From Candidatus Bathyarchaeota archaeon (GTDB taxonomy: Archaea > Thermoproteota > Bathyarchaeia > Bathyarchaeales > SOJC01): a stretch of 49,480 bases of DNA. Position numbers and translations under genes: made by a program. The stretch is from assembly GCA_004376645.1 (NCBI GenBank), contig SOJC01000060.1, positions 1 to 49,480 on the forward strand, read 5' to 3'. This document shows positions 27,608-37,857 of this stretch, piece after piece (the stretch's first letter is position 1; every line of letters starts with the position of its first letter). The notes below the pieces were generated by a model. That model had not been told where the DNA came from. It saw only the letters and a program-made list of their open reading frames with translations, and ran no database searches.

Positions 27608-28825
27608 TTACTTATAGGCTATGTAGTCCTTTCCTAACAATTCTCTCGCTATTACTACTCGCTGAATATTCGTTGCCCCTTCCGCACCTATGCAATAAGA
27701 CATTATCCCTCTCAATCCCATTTCCACTGGACACTCTTTTGTGTAGCCGTATGCACCAAACCAAAGCATAACATGTTTACAGACATCAAATGCAAAGTGT
27801 GGAGTCTTTAGTTTGCATGCTGAAATCATCTGAGCAACCTCAAGGGGAGTAAAACGTTTCTCCTTATAGCGTTTGTCCATCATCCAAGCAGTTCTGAAAG
27901 TGAGAGATCTTAATGCTTCTAGTTCTGCCCAATCATCTGCCAACTCGAATTGTAAACCTTCAAACTTCCCAATTGGACGTCCAAATGCTCGACGCTCTTT
28001 TAAATAGTCCATACCTAACTCCAGAACTCGTTTTGCAGTGCCTAAACATACAGCAGCGATAAGGATGCGCGCGCAATCGAATCCTTCCATCGTCAAGTAG
28101 AAACCCTTGTCAACCTCGCCAAGAAGGTAATCTTCTGGCAATTCCACGTTTTTCATTACAAAACCACCAGTAGAGATAGCCATTCTACCCATGTCATCAA
28201 AGCGTTTGTTAATTTCTACTCCTGCTGAATTCATAGGTAAGTAGAACCCTGTCAATCCTCGATGCGGAGCACCTGGCGGCGGAGGTGATGTTCTTGCATT
28301 AACGAAATATCCCCCACCCCAATTCTTAGCCTCTTCAGTACCGCTTATGTACATCTTCTCGCCGTTGAGTATCCATTTGTCTCCTTCTTTTCTCGCTGTA
28401 GACCGAAATCCTGCAACGTCAGAGCCTCCACTAGACTCTGTGGAAGCTATACCGATGAAAGCATCGCCTTTGATGGCTTTTCGAATAACGTCTTCTCTAA
28501 CTCTCTCACTGCAGTGCTTATCAACAGCGTACCCCCAAGATGATTCGACAAGCCAGAGCACTGGAAGGGCTATACTAATGTCTGCATAGCCTAACTCTTC
28601 AGCTACTATACAAGCAGTAACCCAATCTGCGCCTAAGCCACCATGTTCTTCCGGAGCAGTCATGATCAGCAAACCAAGATTAGCCATACCTTTTACTATA
28701 CTTTGAGGAATCTCACCTTTAGTGTCCCATTCTCTAATTTTTTCTAAGGGAAGATTCTTGTTACACCATTCACGCAATGTACTGCGAATTATTTCTTGTT
28801 CTTCCGTGAAACTGAAATCCACCAT
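27608..28825 (-). CDS. Acyl-CoA dehydrogenase family protein
   Basis: FIGIASTESSGGSDVAGFRSTARKEGDKWILNGEKMYISG, RRAFGRPIGKFEGLQFELADD, GAYGYTKECPVE..GAEGATNIQRVVIARELLG. Confidence 0.92.
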   Translation of the reverse strand: MVDFSFTEEQEIIRSTLREWCNKNLPLEKIREWDTKGEIPQSIVKGMANLGLLIMTAPEEHGGLGADWVTACIVAEELGYADISIALPVLWLVESSWGYAVDKHCSERVREDVIRKAIKGDAFIGIASTESSGGSDVAGFRSTARKEGDKWILNGEKMYISGTEEAKNWGGGYFVNARTSPPPPGAPHRGLTGFYLPMNSAGVEINKRFDDMGRMAISTGGFVMKNVELPEDYLLGEVDKGFYLTMEGFDCARILIAAVCLGTAKRVLELGMDYLKERRAFGRPIGKFEGLQFELADDWAELEALRSLTFRTAWMMDKRYKEKRFTPLEVAQMISACKLKTPHFAFDVCKHVMLWFGAYGYTKECPVEMGLRGIMSYCIGAEGATNIQRVVIARELLGKDYIAYK

Positions 28826-29068
28826 TTATATTCCCCTTAAAGAAGGAATAGTTTCTGCATGACGCATATAAGGGTTACCAGAGTGTCTGCAACGGAACAA
28901 ATGCGACTCATACAAAATCCACTCGTGTATGGAAGTTTCATCCAAGCATGCATGAAATAGTTTTCTTCAATAGATACCAAATCATTATTTCGAATCCTAC
29001 CTGACCTTTTAAAAATCAGAATTTTTATAGTCTTAGAGTTCAATTCAACTGTTAGACTGGGAATTACA

Positions 29069-30379
29069 TTGAAACAAGCCGACGAAATCATCGATAAAGC
29101 AAGCAAGTTCCTTATAACTAGCATGGTAAACAAATTAGAGCCTATCGTGGTAAGCGAAGCAAAGGGTGCAGTCATAAAGGATGTTGTGGGCAAAGAATAC
29201 ATAGACTGTTTTGCTGGAATATCTGTTGTTAACGTTGGCCATGGCCAACCGGAAATACTTGAAGCCGCAATCAACCAAGCGAAGATTTTAGTGCACGCAG
29301 GCAGCTATGTCTACTACGTTCTTCCCACCGTGAAGCTAGCCGAGAAAATTGCAGAAATCACCCCAGCACCCTTGCAGAAGAGCTTCTTCGGCACAAGTGG
29401 AGCTGAAGCTGTGGAATGCGCAATGAAACTTGCTCGGAAGTACACCAAGAAACCCGAGTTTATAGCGTTGATGGGTTCTTTTCATGGCAGAACCTTGGGC
29501 ACTATGAGCATAACAGGATTAGCTGGACGAAGGAAATACGATATGGGACCTTACCTCCCTGGAATTTCATTCGCACCTTCACCATATTGCTACCGTTGTC
29601 CGTTTAGAAAGGAGTATCCAGAATGCGACATACTCTGCGCAAAAACGTTGCAAAACGTTATTGCCTATTCCACCAGCAAAGGTGTTGCAGCCTTCATTGC
29701 TGAGCCAGTCATGGGAGAAGGAGGAATAATCCCACCACCACCAGAGTATTTTCAGATCATAAAAGAAACATTAGACGAGCACGGCATACTCTTCATAGTT
29801 GACGAGGTTCAAAGCGGATTCGGACGGACAGGCAAACTCTTCGCCATCGAACACTACGGAGTAGAAGCAGATATCATGACTATGGCGAAGGGCATAGCAA
29901 ATGGCTTCCCGATCGGAGCATGCACAACTAGAGTAGACATTGGCAACTCATTTGAGCCTGGCGATCACTTATCAACTTTTGGAGGGAACCCTGTCTCCGC
30001 TGCTGCAGCACTCGCAAGCATTAGGGTGATTCTTAGGGATAAGCTTCCAGAGCACGCATCTGAGAAAGGAATCTACTTCATGAAACGGCTCAATGAGATG
30101 AAAGAGGAATGCCCCCTCATTGGAGATGTCCGAGGGAAAGGATTGATGATAGGAATCGAACTCGTAAGAGACAGAGAGAAGAAGACGCCAGCGGAAGAAG
30201 AAACCAGAAAAGTCAGAGACATCGTCAGAGAGAAAGGATTGTTGATTGGCTCCGGCGGAGCTAAAGGATGTGTGCTTAGAATTCAACCACCATTAATCAT
30301 CGAGAAGGAACAGATAGGGAAGGCATTAAGCATCCTAGAATTCGCAATAAGAAAGGTAGGCTCTAAACTACAAAGCTAG
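29069..30379 (+). CDS. Class III aminotransferase (acetylornithine/4-aminobutyrate type)
   Basis: GTSGAEAVECAMKLARKYT, FHGRTLGTMSITG, VDEVQSGFGRTGKLFA, MAKGIANGFPIGA. Confidence 0.92.
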   Translation: MKQADEIIDKASKFLITSMVNKLEPIVVSEAKGAVIKDVVGKEYIDCFAGISVVNVGHGQPEILEAAINQAKILVHAGSYVYYVLPTVKLAEKIAEITPAPLQKSFFGTSGAEAVECAMKLARKYTKKPEFIALMGSFHGRTLGTMSITGLAGRRKYDMGPYLPGISFAPSPYCYRCPFRKEYPECDILCAKTLQNVIAYSTSKGVAAFIAEPVMGEGGIIPPPPEYFQIIKETLDEHGILFIVDEVQSGFGRTGKLFAIEHYGVEADIMTMAKGIANGFPIGACTTRVDIGNSFEPGDHLSTFGGNPVSAAAALASIRVILRDKLPEHASEKGIYFMKRLNEMKEECPLIGDVRGKGLMIGIELVRDREKKTPAEEETRKVRDIVREKGLLIGSGGAKGCVLRIQPPLIIEKEQIGKALSILEFAIRKVGSKLQS

Positions 30380-30382
30380 AAG

Positions 30383-31783
30383 ATGACAATGCTGCGTCAG
30401 GTGGATGAAGTGAGCGCCAAGAAGAAGAGTGTTCGCTACGTTCTCCCACTAATACACCAATCAGCTCTCAATCTTGGTGCATTGACAGGACAGACTACCT
30501 ACGCAAACTTTGTAAGCAGGATACGCCAAAAGCAAATCAAGATACCTATGAAAACCGCAGTGTTGAGATATTGTGAAAGATTGAAGACGAAGGTAAGTTA
30601 TCTCTTACCTACTATACTCATTTTCACCTTAATCCTAGCGCCTTTCTGCTTACTCTTCCTATTTGATGCTGATTCCTTCTCCAGAACTTGGAAGGGTAGA
30701 ACTTTCTATCTATTCTTCCTATGGTTGGTCTTCCTAGAGATTCTGTTGGAGTGGGAGACAGTCAAAGAAAGAAGACTGTCGATAAAGTCTCCTAGATTCC
30801 TGTGCTTTGCAGCAGCTTCCACGCTCCCTGCTTTCTACGCTGTTGCTGTCCACTTTCTTGGACTGAACTCTGTTCTATTTGAGATGGTTGACTGGTTAGG
30901 AATCCCATTTATCCCAGACCAGACTGGGGGATTTAGAGCTCAAGCCTATAGCTCATGGGTTCTTTCAGTTGAATACTTGGTTTTCACTGTCCTCTTTGCG
31001 ATGATTTTCTGGCTCGCATATCACAAGGATGGACTAAAAATTTTCTCCGTCTCATTATTTTTCATAGGGGCGATTGGCACAATCTATATGATAGACACCA
31101 TTTATCCCTATGGTTACTTCACTCCTCTCCAAGCCTTCGTACCATTAACCGCTTCGATGGCCGCAAACATCTTAAACTGGTTAGGCTACCAAACCGTATT
31201 CATAGGTCAAGTACTAGGAGTGCCCATTCTACAAGTATCAGACGCATCAGGCAACTTCTTAGTTCGCTACGGAATAGGTTGGCCATGCGCAGGGGTCCAA
31301 AGCCTTCTAATTTATACCTTCGTCATTCTGATATTCTTCAAAAAGACAACTATACCGCTCCTGCACAAAATAGCCTATTTTGCCTTCGGCGCACTCATTA
31401 CATACTGTATTAACATCCTCAGAATAGTTGCCATCTACTTAACATACATATATAATCTAAGTCAAGGCAAAGCAGCCGCTCAACAAGCTGCCAGCCTCTT
31501 CCACGACTACTATGGAGGCTTGCTGTCAATGACTTGGATAATGATATATCCTCTCCTGATTATAGGAACCCGCATACTCTGGAACAAAATCAGAACGCCA
31601 CCACCACATCTCAAAGTCTACGAGAAGAGCACAATCGAAGACTATGATACTCCTACAACCGTGTTAGGGACAAACCCCAAAACCACCAACACCTATAGAG
31701 GAAAAACAAGTCATAACCAGATTCCTTCGAATGAAAATACTCAAACTCACAAGGGAGAACCAGACCAAATCGGTGGCGTTTGA
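30383..31783 (+). CDS. Exosortase/archaeosortase family protein
   Basis: Multi-TM; GIGWPCAGVQSLLIYTF (Cys), YCINILRIVAIYLTYIYN (Arg), ASLFHDYYGGLL (His), the archaeosortase catalytic triad pattern. Confidence 0.8.
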   Translation: MTMLRQVDEVSAKKKSVRYVLPLIHQSALNLGALTGQTTYANFVSRIRQKQIKIPMKTAVLRYCERLKTKVSYLLPTILIFTLILAPFCLLFLFDADSFSRTWKGRTFYLFFLWLVFLEILLEWETVKERRLSIKSPRFLCFAAASTLPAFYAVAVHFLGLNSVLFEMVDWLGIPFIPDQTGGFRAQAYSSWVLSVEYLVFTVLFAMIFWLAYHKDGLKIFSVSLFFIGAIGTIYMIDTIYPYGYFTPLQAFVPLTASMAANILNWLGYQTVFIGQVLGVPILQVSDASGNFLVRYGIGWPCAGVQSLLIYTFVILIFFKKTTIPLLHKIAYFAFGALITYCINILRIVAIYLTYIYNLSQGKAAAQQAASLFHDYYGGLLSMTWIMIYPLLIIGTRILWNKIRTPPPHLKVYEKSTIEDYDTPTTVLGTNPKTTNTYRGKTSHNQIPSNENTQTHKGEPDQIGGV

Positions 31784-32292
31784 TGACGATTATAGTGGAT
31801 GATGCAGGCAGTGGCGATCTCCTCTTCGGAGTGGTTATCGGCGCATATCGTGTCGAAGACCGCGAATTCAAGTACGGAGTAGTAGATGTCAAATATTTTC
31901 AGCGACCCAGCTTTCGACGGAAGGAATATCTTAAACAGACCTCAAGACTCGTACTACAGTTGCTAGAGGAGCTTGAGCTTAAAACGGATGAAACTGTCAA
32001 GATTTGTCGAGGTTCAATCTTTGATCAAGCCCTGGAAGATTTGAGGAAGAAACTCGGTGAAGCTCGTATCCAGAGAGTCAAAGTCACAGGAGAACCCCAA
32101 TACCTTATAGAGACCGCCTACTTGGATGAAATAAGAAATCTTGGCTACGAACCACTCAAAGAACGGGAACTAAAGCGGGCTAAAAGTTTCTTCCACATGA
32201 TGAGATGGCTGAAGAAGAACCCAGATAAGATGAAACATGCCAAGACGGGTTGGCCTCGTCTCTCCAAATACCGTCTGTTTCGATCAACCTAA
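31780..32292 (+). CDS. conserved hypothetical archaeal protein
   Basis: MMTIIVDDAGSGDLLFGVVIGAYRVED...; overlaps archaeosortase stop. Confidence 0.6.
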   Translation: MMTIIVDDAGSGDLLFGVVIGAYRVEDREFKYGVVDVKYFQRPSFRRKEYLKQTSRLVLQLLEELELKTDETVKICRGSIFDQALEDLRKKLGEARIQRVKVTGEPQYLIETAYLDEIRNLGYEPLKERELKRAKSFFHMMRWLKKNPDKMKHAKTGWPRLSKYRLFRST

Positions 32293-32369
32293 GTAAGTAA
32301 TCACCTAAAACGATACTTAAGCGCGAACCATCGTTTCTAACTCTTTAATAGCGGGCTTTTTTCTATTAG

Positions 32370-33473
32370 GTGAAACATGCAGGTGCAGGATTCTTGAAGG
32401 TTCTGGAGAAGAATTTCAAGAAAGGCTTCGTTAAAGTTGTGCCTAAAACATTAGACGATCTGTGGCACCTTTACAACATTATCTATAAGGGAGATCTCAT
32501 TTACGCCCGGACAACCCGAGAGGTGAAGATGGACGTAGACTATTCCAGACCTCAAAAGGGTAAGCGGGTTTCAACCTTTCTTAGCGTAGGAGTTGAAGAT
32601 GTAATGTGGGATCGAAGCTTGAATAGACTCCGAGTTCACGGCAGAATTCGTGATGCTCCTGAAAACATAGCGGGAAGAGGATCCCATCATACTCTCAATA
32701 TCCAAGTCAACAGACCTTTAACGATTGTGAAGGATAGATGGTTGAAACACCACATTGACCGCCTTGAAAGAGCGGAACACTTTGAAGTTCCCCCTATCAT
32801 CGTCGTATCTATCGACAGTGAAGAATTCTGCATAGCCCTCATAAGACAATACGGATTAGATATAAAAGTCGGAGGTAAAGCAGAACTTCCAAGAAAACAC
32901 GAAGCGGATAAGAGAGCAGACGCTTTGCAGAGATTCTTCAAAGAGGTCTTAGATACATTACGTGAGATTTGGAAGAGCCGTAAATGTTCAATCGTGATAA
33001 TTGGAGTCGGCTTCGTCAAGACACAATTCTTCAAGTACCTAAAGAAGGAAACTTCGGACATCGCACAGTCCTTGGCTGATTTGAAGAGCGTAAACAGCAG
33101 CGGCGTAGCAGGAATTGAAGAAGCTTTACGTTCAGGCATCCTAGAGAAAACATTGAAAAACCTGCGCATCGCGGAAGAGGCTAAGCTTGTAGAGGAAGTA
33201 CTTGAAAGACTTGGAAAAGAGAACATCAAAGTAGCTTATGGCTCAGTACAGACTAGAGCAGCGAACTCATTAGGAGCAATTGAAAAACTGCTGGTCTTGG
33301 ATTTTACAATAAGAGACGCCTCAAACGAAGAGCGACTAGAACTAGAAGGGCTAATGATTGATGTTGAAAGGAAGAAGGGAAGTGTCATGATAGTGAGTGT
33401 TGAACACGAAGCGGGTCAGAAACTCCTTGCGCTGGGTGGAGTCGCAGCACTACTTCGATTCCCAGCCACCTGA
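32370..33473 (+). CDS. pelA: mRNA surveillance protein pelota
   Basis: EGDLIYARTTREVK-like GDLIYARTTREVKMD, HTLNIQVNRPLTIVKDRW, VKTQFFKYL, RAANSLGAIEKLLVLDFTIRD; GTG start. Confidence 0.9.
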   Translation: MKHAGAGFLKVLEKNFKKGFVKVVPKTLDDLWHLYNIIYKGDLIYARTTREVKMDVDYSRPQKGKRVSTFLSVGVEDVMWDRSLNRLRVHGRIRDAPENIAGRGSHHTLNIQVNRPLTIVKDRWLKHHIDRLERAEHFEVPPIIVVSIDSEEFCIALIRQYGLDIKVGGKAELPRKHEADKRADALQRFFKEVLDTLREIWKSRKCSIVIIGVGFVKTQFFKYLKKETSDIAQSLADLKSVNSSGVAGIEEALRSGILEKTLKNLRIAEEAKLVEEVLERLGKENIKVAYGSVQTRAANSLGAIEKLLVLDFTIRDASNEERLELEGLMIDVERKKGSVMIVSVEHEAGQKLLALGGVAALLRFPAT

Positions 33474-33482
33474 AGATTTTCA

Positions 33483-34232
33483 CTACCTGTAATACCTAAG
33501 TCGCCGCCTGACTTCAGGTTTAGTTTCAGCAAGTCTTTTCAGAGCCATTTCAAAGGTTTCTTCAGAATGTAACATCCTCTTGATAAACACCCCTGTTCTT
33601 CCAAGTTTATCCCTTCTGAGTAATGCACGTACTCTGTCAAACACAGTCTCCGCAGAAATCTCTAAGAGTCTTGCTACTTCTTCTTCTCTGCCAACAATAT
33701 TGCTCTCAACATGTCCCTTCGCCGTTGGCACAATCAACATGAGCCTCTTATCAACACCGACTACCCTTAGATCGCTTCTCAATCCCTTAAGATATATTTC
33801 TCCTCCGAAACGATAGAAACCCCTTTCTATCTGGGTCATCTTTGCAAGCGGAAAAGAAATTGTCTTTCGATCGCCAATCTCGATGTAGCCCTTCAAGACA
33901 TGGTGAGGAGTCGCCTGAATGATCACCCTCTTGCTGATTTGAACACCTGCTCTATCAAGAGCAGTTTCAATAGCGAAGGATGAAGGGGAATTCGACACGA
34001 ACACATCTATATCGCTCTTCACTGTTACATCTCCCCTCGCTATGCTGCCATGCGTTACCGCAGGTAAGTTGGAGACGTCAAGTATCTTCATCAATTCAAC
34101 AGCTTCGCATCGTAGCCTTCTCAGCAATTGCCAATGCTTTTTACTGTAAGCAACATCCACATGTCCCAAGTGTCTAGTTGGCTTTCTAATCATAGCGTTC
34201 AATCCTTCAACATGTTCTTTCCATAATTGCAA
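33483..34232 (-). CDS. Nucleotidyltransferase-domain protein (Pol beta superfamily)
   Basis: VTHGSIARGDVTVKSDIDVFV. Confidence 0.8.
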   Translation of the reverse strand: MQLWKEHVEGLNAMIRKPTRHLGHVDVAYSKKHWQLLRRLRCEAVELMKILDVSNLPAVTHGSIARGDVTVKSDIDVFVSNSPSSFAIETALDRAGVQISKRVIIQATPHHVLKGYIEIGDRKTISFPLAKMTQIERGFYRFGGEIYLKGLRSDLRVVGVDKRLMLIVPTAKGHVESNIVGREEEVARLLEISAETVFDRVRALLRRDKLGRTGVFIKRMLHSEETFEMALKRLAETKPEVRRRLRYYR

Positions 34233-34355
34233 TTCTCGGCTGATGCATATGATTCGAGTACACTCATCAGCAAATCCCTGTCCTTCTCGAATGGGATTTT
34301 ACGCATCATTTATAGATTGCGACAGTCTGTCTTAACAGGCAAACATTTAGGGTTT

Positions 34356-35324
34356 ATGTCATTGAAGTCGTTCTCCTCCTGTACATCCTGTAACCGTAGA
34401 GACGCGATTTACACGCGAAGATATTCAGGAGAAAGATTATGTGCTAGATGTTTTTGCCGTTCAATTGAGAGCAAAATTAGGGCAACAATATCGAAGCATA
34501 GCATGCTCCGTTTTGATGATAGGATAGCTATCGGTGTTTCAGGCGGCAAAGATAGTATGACACTTCTCAGTATCTTAACGAAGCTTGAAGAGTCGTTCCC
34601 CCAAGCTGAGCTAGTAGCCATCACAATCGATGAAGGCATCGATGGTTACAGAGAAGAGGCTTTGAGAATTGCTGAAATGGGATGCCAAAAACTCGGCGTC
34701 AAACATCTTGTTGTATCCTTCAAGGAAGTGTTTGGCTACAAACTGGATGAGTTGGTTGAGAAACTATGTGGGAAAACTGTATTCAACGGTAGTTTAACGC
34801 CTTGTGCGTACTGCGGTGTGCTTCGACGACAGGCTCTCAACTCAGCAGCTCGAAATTGGGGGGCAACGAAGCTCGCGACTGCTCACAACCTAGATGACGA
34901 AGCCCAGACAATCTTACTGAATATCTTGCATGGTAGCCCTCTAAGGATTAGAAGCGCTACACTAACCCCATCTTTTACTCATCCTTACTTTGTAAGCCGG
35001 ATCAAACCTCTCAGTGATATCCTTGAAAAAGAAACTGTTTTGTATGCTTATCTTAAGAGAATTAAGTTTCAAAACATTCCTTGTCCATATGCAACAGAAG
35101 CCCTGAGAAACGATATTCGCTCGATGTTGAATAGGATGGAAGAAAGACACCCAGGAATAAAATACACCCTTTACCGGTCAGCTGAAAAACTCCAACCTTA
35201 CATAGAAATCGCTTTGAAATCAGAAAGATTGGAGAACTGTAAGATTTGTGGAGAGCCTACAGCAAACACGATATGTCAACCATGCAAAATACTAGAAAAT
35301 TTTCAGCGTTCCAAGATTCAATGA
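34356..35324 (+). CDS. TtuA/NcsA-family tRNA 2-thiolation ATPase (PP-loop)
   Basis: CTSCNRRDAIYTRRYSGERLCARCF, GVSGGKDSMTLLSIL, PCAYCGVLRRQALN, ATAHNLDDEAQTILLN, C-terminal CKICGEPTANTICQPCK; ATG at 34356. Confidence 0.88.
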   Translation: MSLKSFSSCTSCNRRDAIYTRRYSGERLCARCFCRSIESKIRATISKHSMLRFDDRIAIGVSGGKDSMTLLSILTKLEESFPQAELVAITIDEGIDGYREEALRIAEMGCQKLGVKHLVVSFKEVFGYKLDELVEKLCGKTVFNGSLTPCAYCGVLRRQALNSAARNWGATKLATAHNLDDEAQTILLNILHGSPLRIRSATLTPSFTHPYFVSRIKPLSDILEKETVLYAYLKRIKFQNIPCPYATEALRNDIRSMLNRMEERHPGIKYTLYRSAEKLQPYIEIALKSERLENCKICGEPTANTICQPCKILENFQRSKIQ

Positions 35325-35336
35325 AGCGATAGCATA

Positions 35337-35670
35337 GGCAGTGGGTCACAGAGGTTTGGCGCCTAGTTTTCGTTGAGCCCACAGCTTATTCTTGTCTCGT
35401 ATCCGCACCCCTTTGAGCGCTAAACGTCTAGACTTAGGTTGCTCCCTCCCGGGCCTGGCCAGATTCGCCTAATAGACACGGAAACTGTCACCTTACGGAG
35501 ACAGCTCCATGACCGTCAGCCCCAAAGGACGGACATTCACTGCAAGTATGAGCGGAGCTCAACGCTCTTTGACGCCTCAATCTCAGCTGTCAGCCCGTCA
35601 TATAGAGGATTTACGGTCAAGGCAAAGCCTTTCAGAGGACCCCTAGCCCCCCGCCTAAGACCCACCGCCC
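35337..35670 (-). ncRNA. Archaeal SRP (7S) RNA
   Basis: Reverse strand carries GTGACAGTTTCC...GGCGAATCTGGCCAGGCCCGGGAGGGAGCAACC (helix 8 core); 5' GGCGGTGGGTC pairs with 3' GACCCACTGCC to close the molecule. Confidence 0.92.
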
Positions 35671-35786
35671 AAACTTCATAGGTTCATCCGAACATTAAAA
35701 CTTTTTCAACAATCAAATAGATGACCCACCAACATCTATCGTATAAGTAAGGATTAGGAAGAAGTGTGTAAGAAGGGACATGCAGT

Positions 35787-37019
35787 TTGAGAAGAAAACT
35801 CATGGTCTTCGACATCGAAGGAGTGTTGTTACCTAGGAACCGCTATCTGATCTTTGAAGTGGGGAGAAAACTGAGTGCCTTCCAGTTTATCAAGTTGCTC
35901 TTTCTAGGTCTCCTTTATGAAGTGAGACTGCTTTCACTGGAACTGACATTTAAAGAAGTCTACAAATTATTTCAGGGTATCAGCATAGAAGAACTTTCAG
36001 ATGCTTTCAAAGAAATACCCTTCCTGCCCCATGTAGAAATGCTCTTCGCAAAGTTGAGAGAGATGGGTTTGAAGACTGCAGTCATAAGCTCAGGTCTTCC
36101 ACAAATCTTGGTTGAACAGTTAGCTTCCCAGTTAAGCATTGACTATGCCTTTGGATTAGAACTGGAAGTGGACAACAACGCCATGACGGGAAGCATCAAA
36201 GGGGAGGTCATAAAGAAAGACGGTAAAGCTCTCATATTAAGGAGGATCTTGAGGCAAGAGAATCTATCGCCCAAGGAATGTGTAGTAGTAGCCGACGATC
36301 GGAACAACTCTTCAATCTTCTATCAGGACGCTCTGAAGATAGGCTATCGACCAGACTCCGCGATAATTCAGAAGTCTGATCACGTGATAACAGGGGATCT
36401 GTTAGAGATCTTGCCGATTATAAAGGGAACATACGGAAGCAGATGTAGATTACCATCGCGCAATGAATCCATTCGAGAAATTATACATTCAATTGGATTC
36501 CTAGCAGCCTTTGCTTCGGTGTACATGGGAGTTGTCGAGATTGCTTCTCTTCTGCTGTTGATGGCAGTGATTTACGCAGCATCTGAGTTTGTAAGAATCC
36601 AATGGAAGAGTATCCCTCTAATATCATATGTTACTTTGAATGCATCAACTTCTTCGGAGCGTCATGAGTTTGTCGCAACTCCAATATTCCTCGCTCTCGG
36701 AGTGGTCCTCTCGCTTCTGCTGTTTCCAGTTCCAGTCAATTACGCGTCGATAGCTATAGTCACTCTTGGTGACAGCGCAGCCTCGATTTTTGGCAGATTA
36801 TTTGGAAATACACTTATTCCCTTTAACAAAGGCAAGAGTCTGGAGGGTTCACTAGGAGGATTTATCTTCGCTTTCCTAGGCGCTGCATGTTTCCTGAATC
36901 CTATACAAGCCTTAATTGGTGCTGCTGCTGGCATGCTTGTGGAACTGCTGCCGTTACCGATTAATGATAATCTGTCAATTCCTTTGGTAACTGGTGTATT
37001 GTTAACTCTGCTCGCATGA
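35787..37019 (+). CDS. HAD-IB phosphatase domain fused to dolichol/phytol-kinase-like (CTP-dependent kinase) membrane domain
   Basis: N: MVFDIEGVLLPRN, AVISSGLPQILVE, VVVADDRNNSSIF. C: VTLGDSAASIFGRLFGNTLIPFNKGKSLEGSLGGF..VELLPLPINDNLSIPLV. Confidence 0.85.
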   Translation: MRRKLMVFDIEGVLLPRNRYLIFEVGRKLSAFQFIKLLFLGLLYEVRLLSLELTFKEVYKLFQGISIEELSDAFKEIPFLPHVEMLFAKLREMGLKTAVISSGLPQILVEQLASQLSIDYAFGLELEVDNNAMTGSIKGEVIKKDGKALILRRILRQENLSPKECVVVADDRNNSSIFYQDALKIGYRPDSAIIQKSDHVITGDLLEILPIIKGTYGSRCRLPSRNESIREIIHSIGFLAAFASVYMGVVEIASLLLLMAVIYAASEFVRIQWKSIPLISYVTLNASTSSERHEFVATPIFLALGVVLSLLLFPVPVNYASIAIVTLGDSAASIFGRLFGNTLIPFNKGKSLEGSLGGFIFAFLGAACFLNPIQALIGAAAGMLVELLPLPINDNLSIPLVTGVLLTLLA

Positions 37020-37158
37020 GCTCTTCATGTTGACAGCTAAAGTGTAGATCGAAGCTGGATTGCGAAGATTTTTTAGAATCATGTGACCTTAACTAGCACT
37101 CACCACATACTAGTATGCTTCCAACATTCAACTCGTTGAGAAGAGCAGAGGGATAAGA

Positions 37159-37488
37159 GTGAGAGAAGGTAAATTCACAAAATCCTTGGCGGAAACAATC
37201 GACACGCGACTCAAGCACATTTTTGGGGAAACTGCAACGTCAGTGATCTACAATTACCTGCAAACATCTTATTCGTTGCCCCAAGAGAAGATTCCTGAAA
37301 GACTAGATACCTTCGCAGATGGACTAAACGAGTTCCTTAGCTCAGGAGCAAAAGTTGTGGAAAAAGTAATCCTAGAGGATCTCTACTGCAACTATGGGCA
37401 GAAGTTCCAAGTCAAGGAAGGCTACAGATTCACTGATTACATAGCCGAATTAAGAACGAAAATAGAGGAAGATGAATCTCCACAATAG
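37159..37488 (+). CDS. small helical protein, possibly NitrOD5-like
   Basis: FGETATSVIYNYLQTSYSLPQEKIPERLDTFADGLNEFLSSGAKVVEKVILEDLY. Confidence 0.5.
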   Translation: MREGKFTKSLAETIDTRLKHIFGETATSVIYNYLQTSYSLPQEKIPERLDTFADGLNEFLSSGAKVVEKVILEDLYCNYGQKFQVKEGYRFTDYIAELRTKIEEDESPQ

Positions 37489-37722
37489 CTAGAAAAATTT
37501 AGCTTTTGAGGTTTGTATTAATCGAGTGCATGTATGCACCCAAGAGTACTAAACAAAAAACCAACTAACGTCTCTAACCAACGGTTTTGTAGTGAAATGG
37601 GGATTTCCTAGAGTGTTTGATGCATCAATTTTTCAGAAGGTAGGGGGATGTAGTAGGGTTTTTATGGTTTTAAGCCTCAATTGATGGAAAAATAATGGTT
37701 CTACGTAGTTCCTAATCTGGAG

Positions 37723-37741
37723 CATACGGTTTAACCGTATG
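37723..37741. promoter_or_regulatory. 19-bp palindrome upstream of tiny ORF cluster
   Basis: CATACGGTT-T-AACCGTATG. Confidence 0.5.
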
Positions 37742-37857
37742 TTAACCTATTAAAAACGCACAAGTATATAGGAGAGAGACATAAGAGATGCACGCGAAGG
37801 CCCAGGCTGAGAGATGGAGAATAAAACGAGAAAGAGAACTTGAAGGAGAAATTAGTA

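Noticed and set aside
35439-35681. 80-aa plus-strand ORF MLPPGPGQIRLIDTETVTLRR...
   Set aside because: Lies on the antisense strand of the SRP RNA gene; not a protein.
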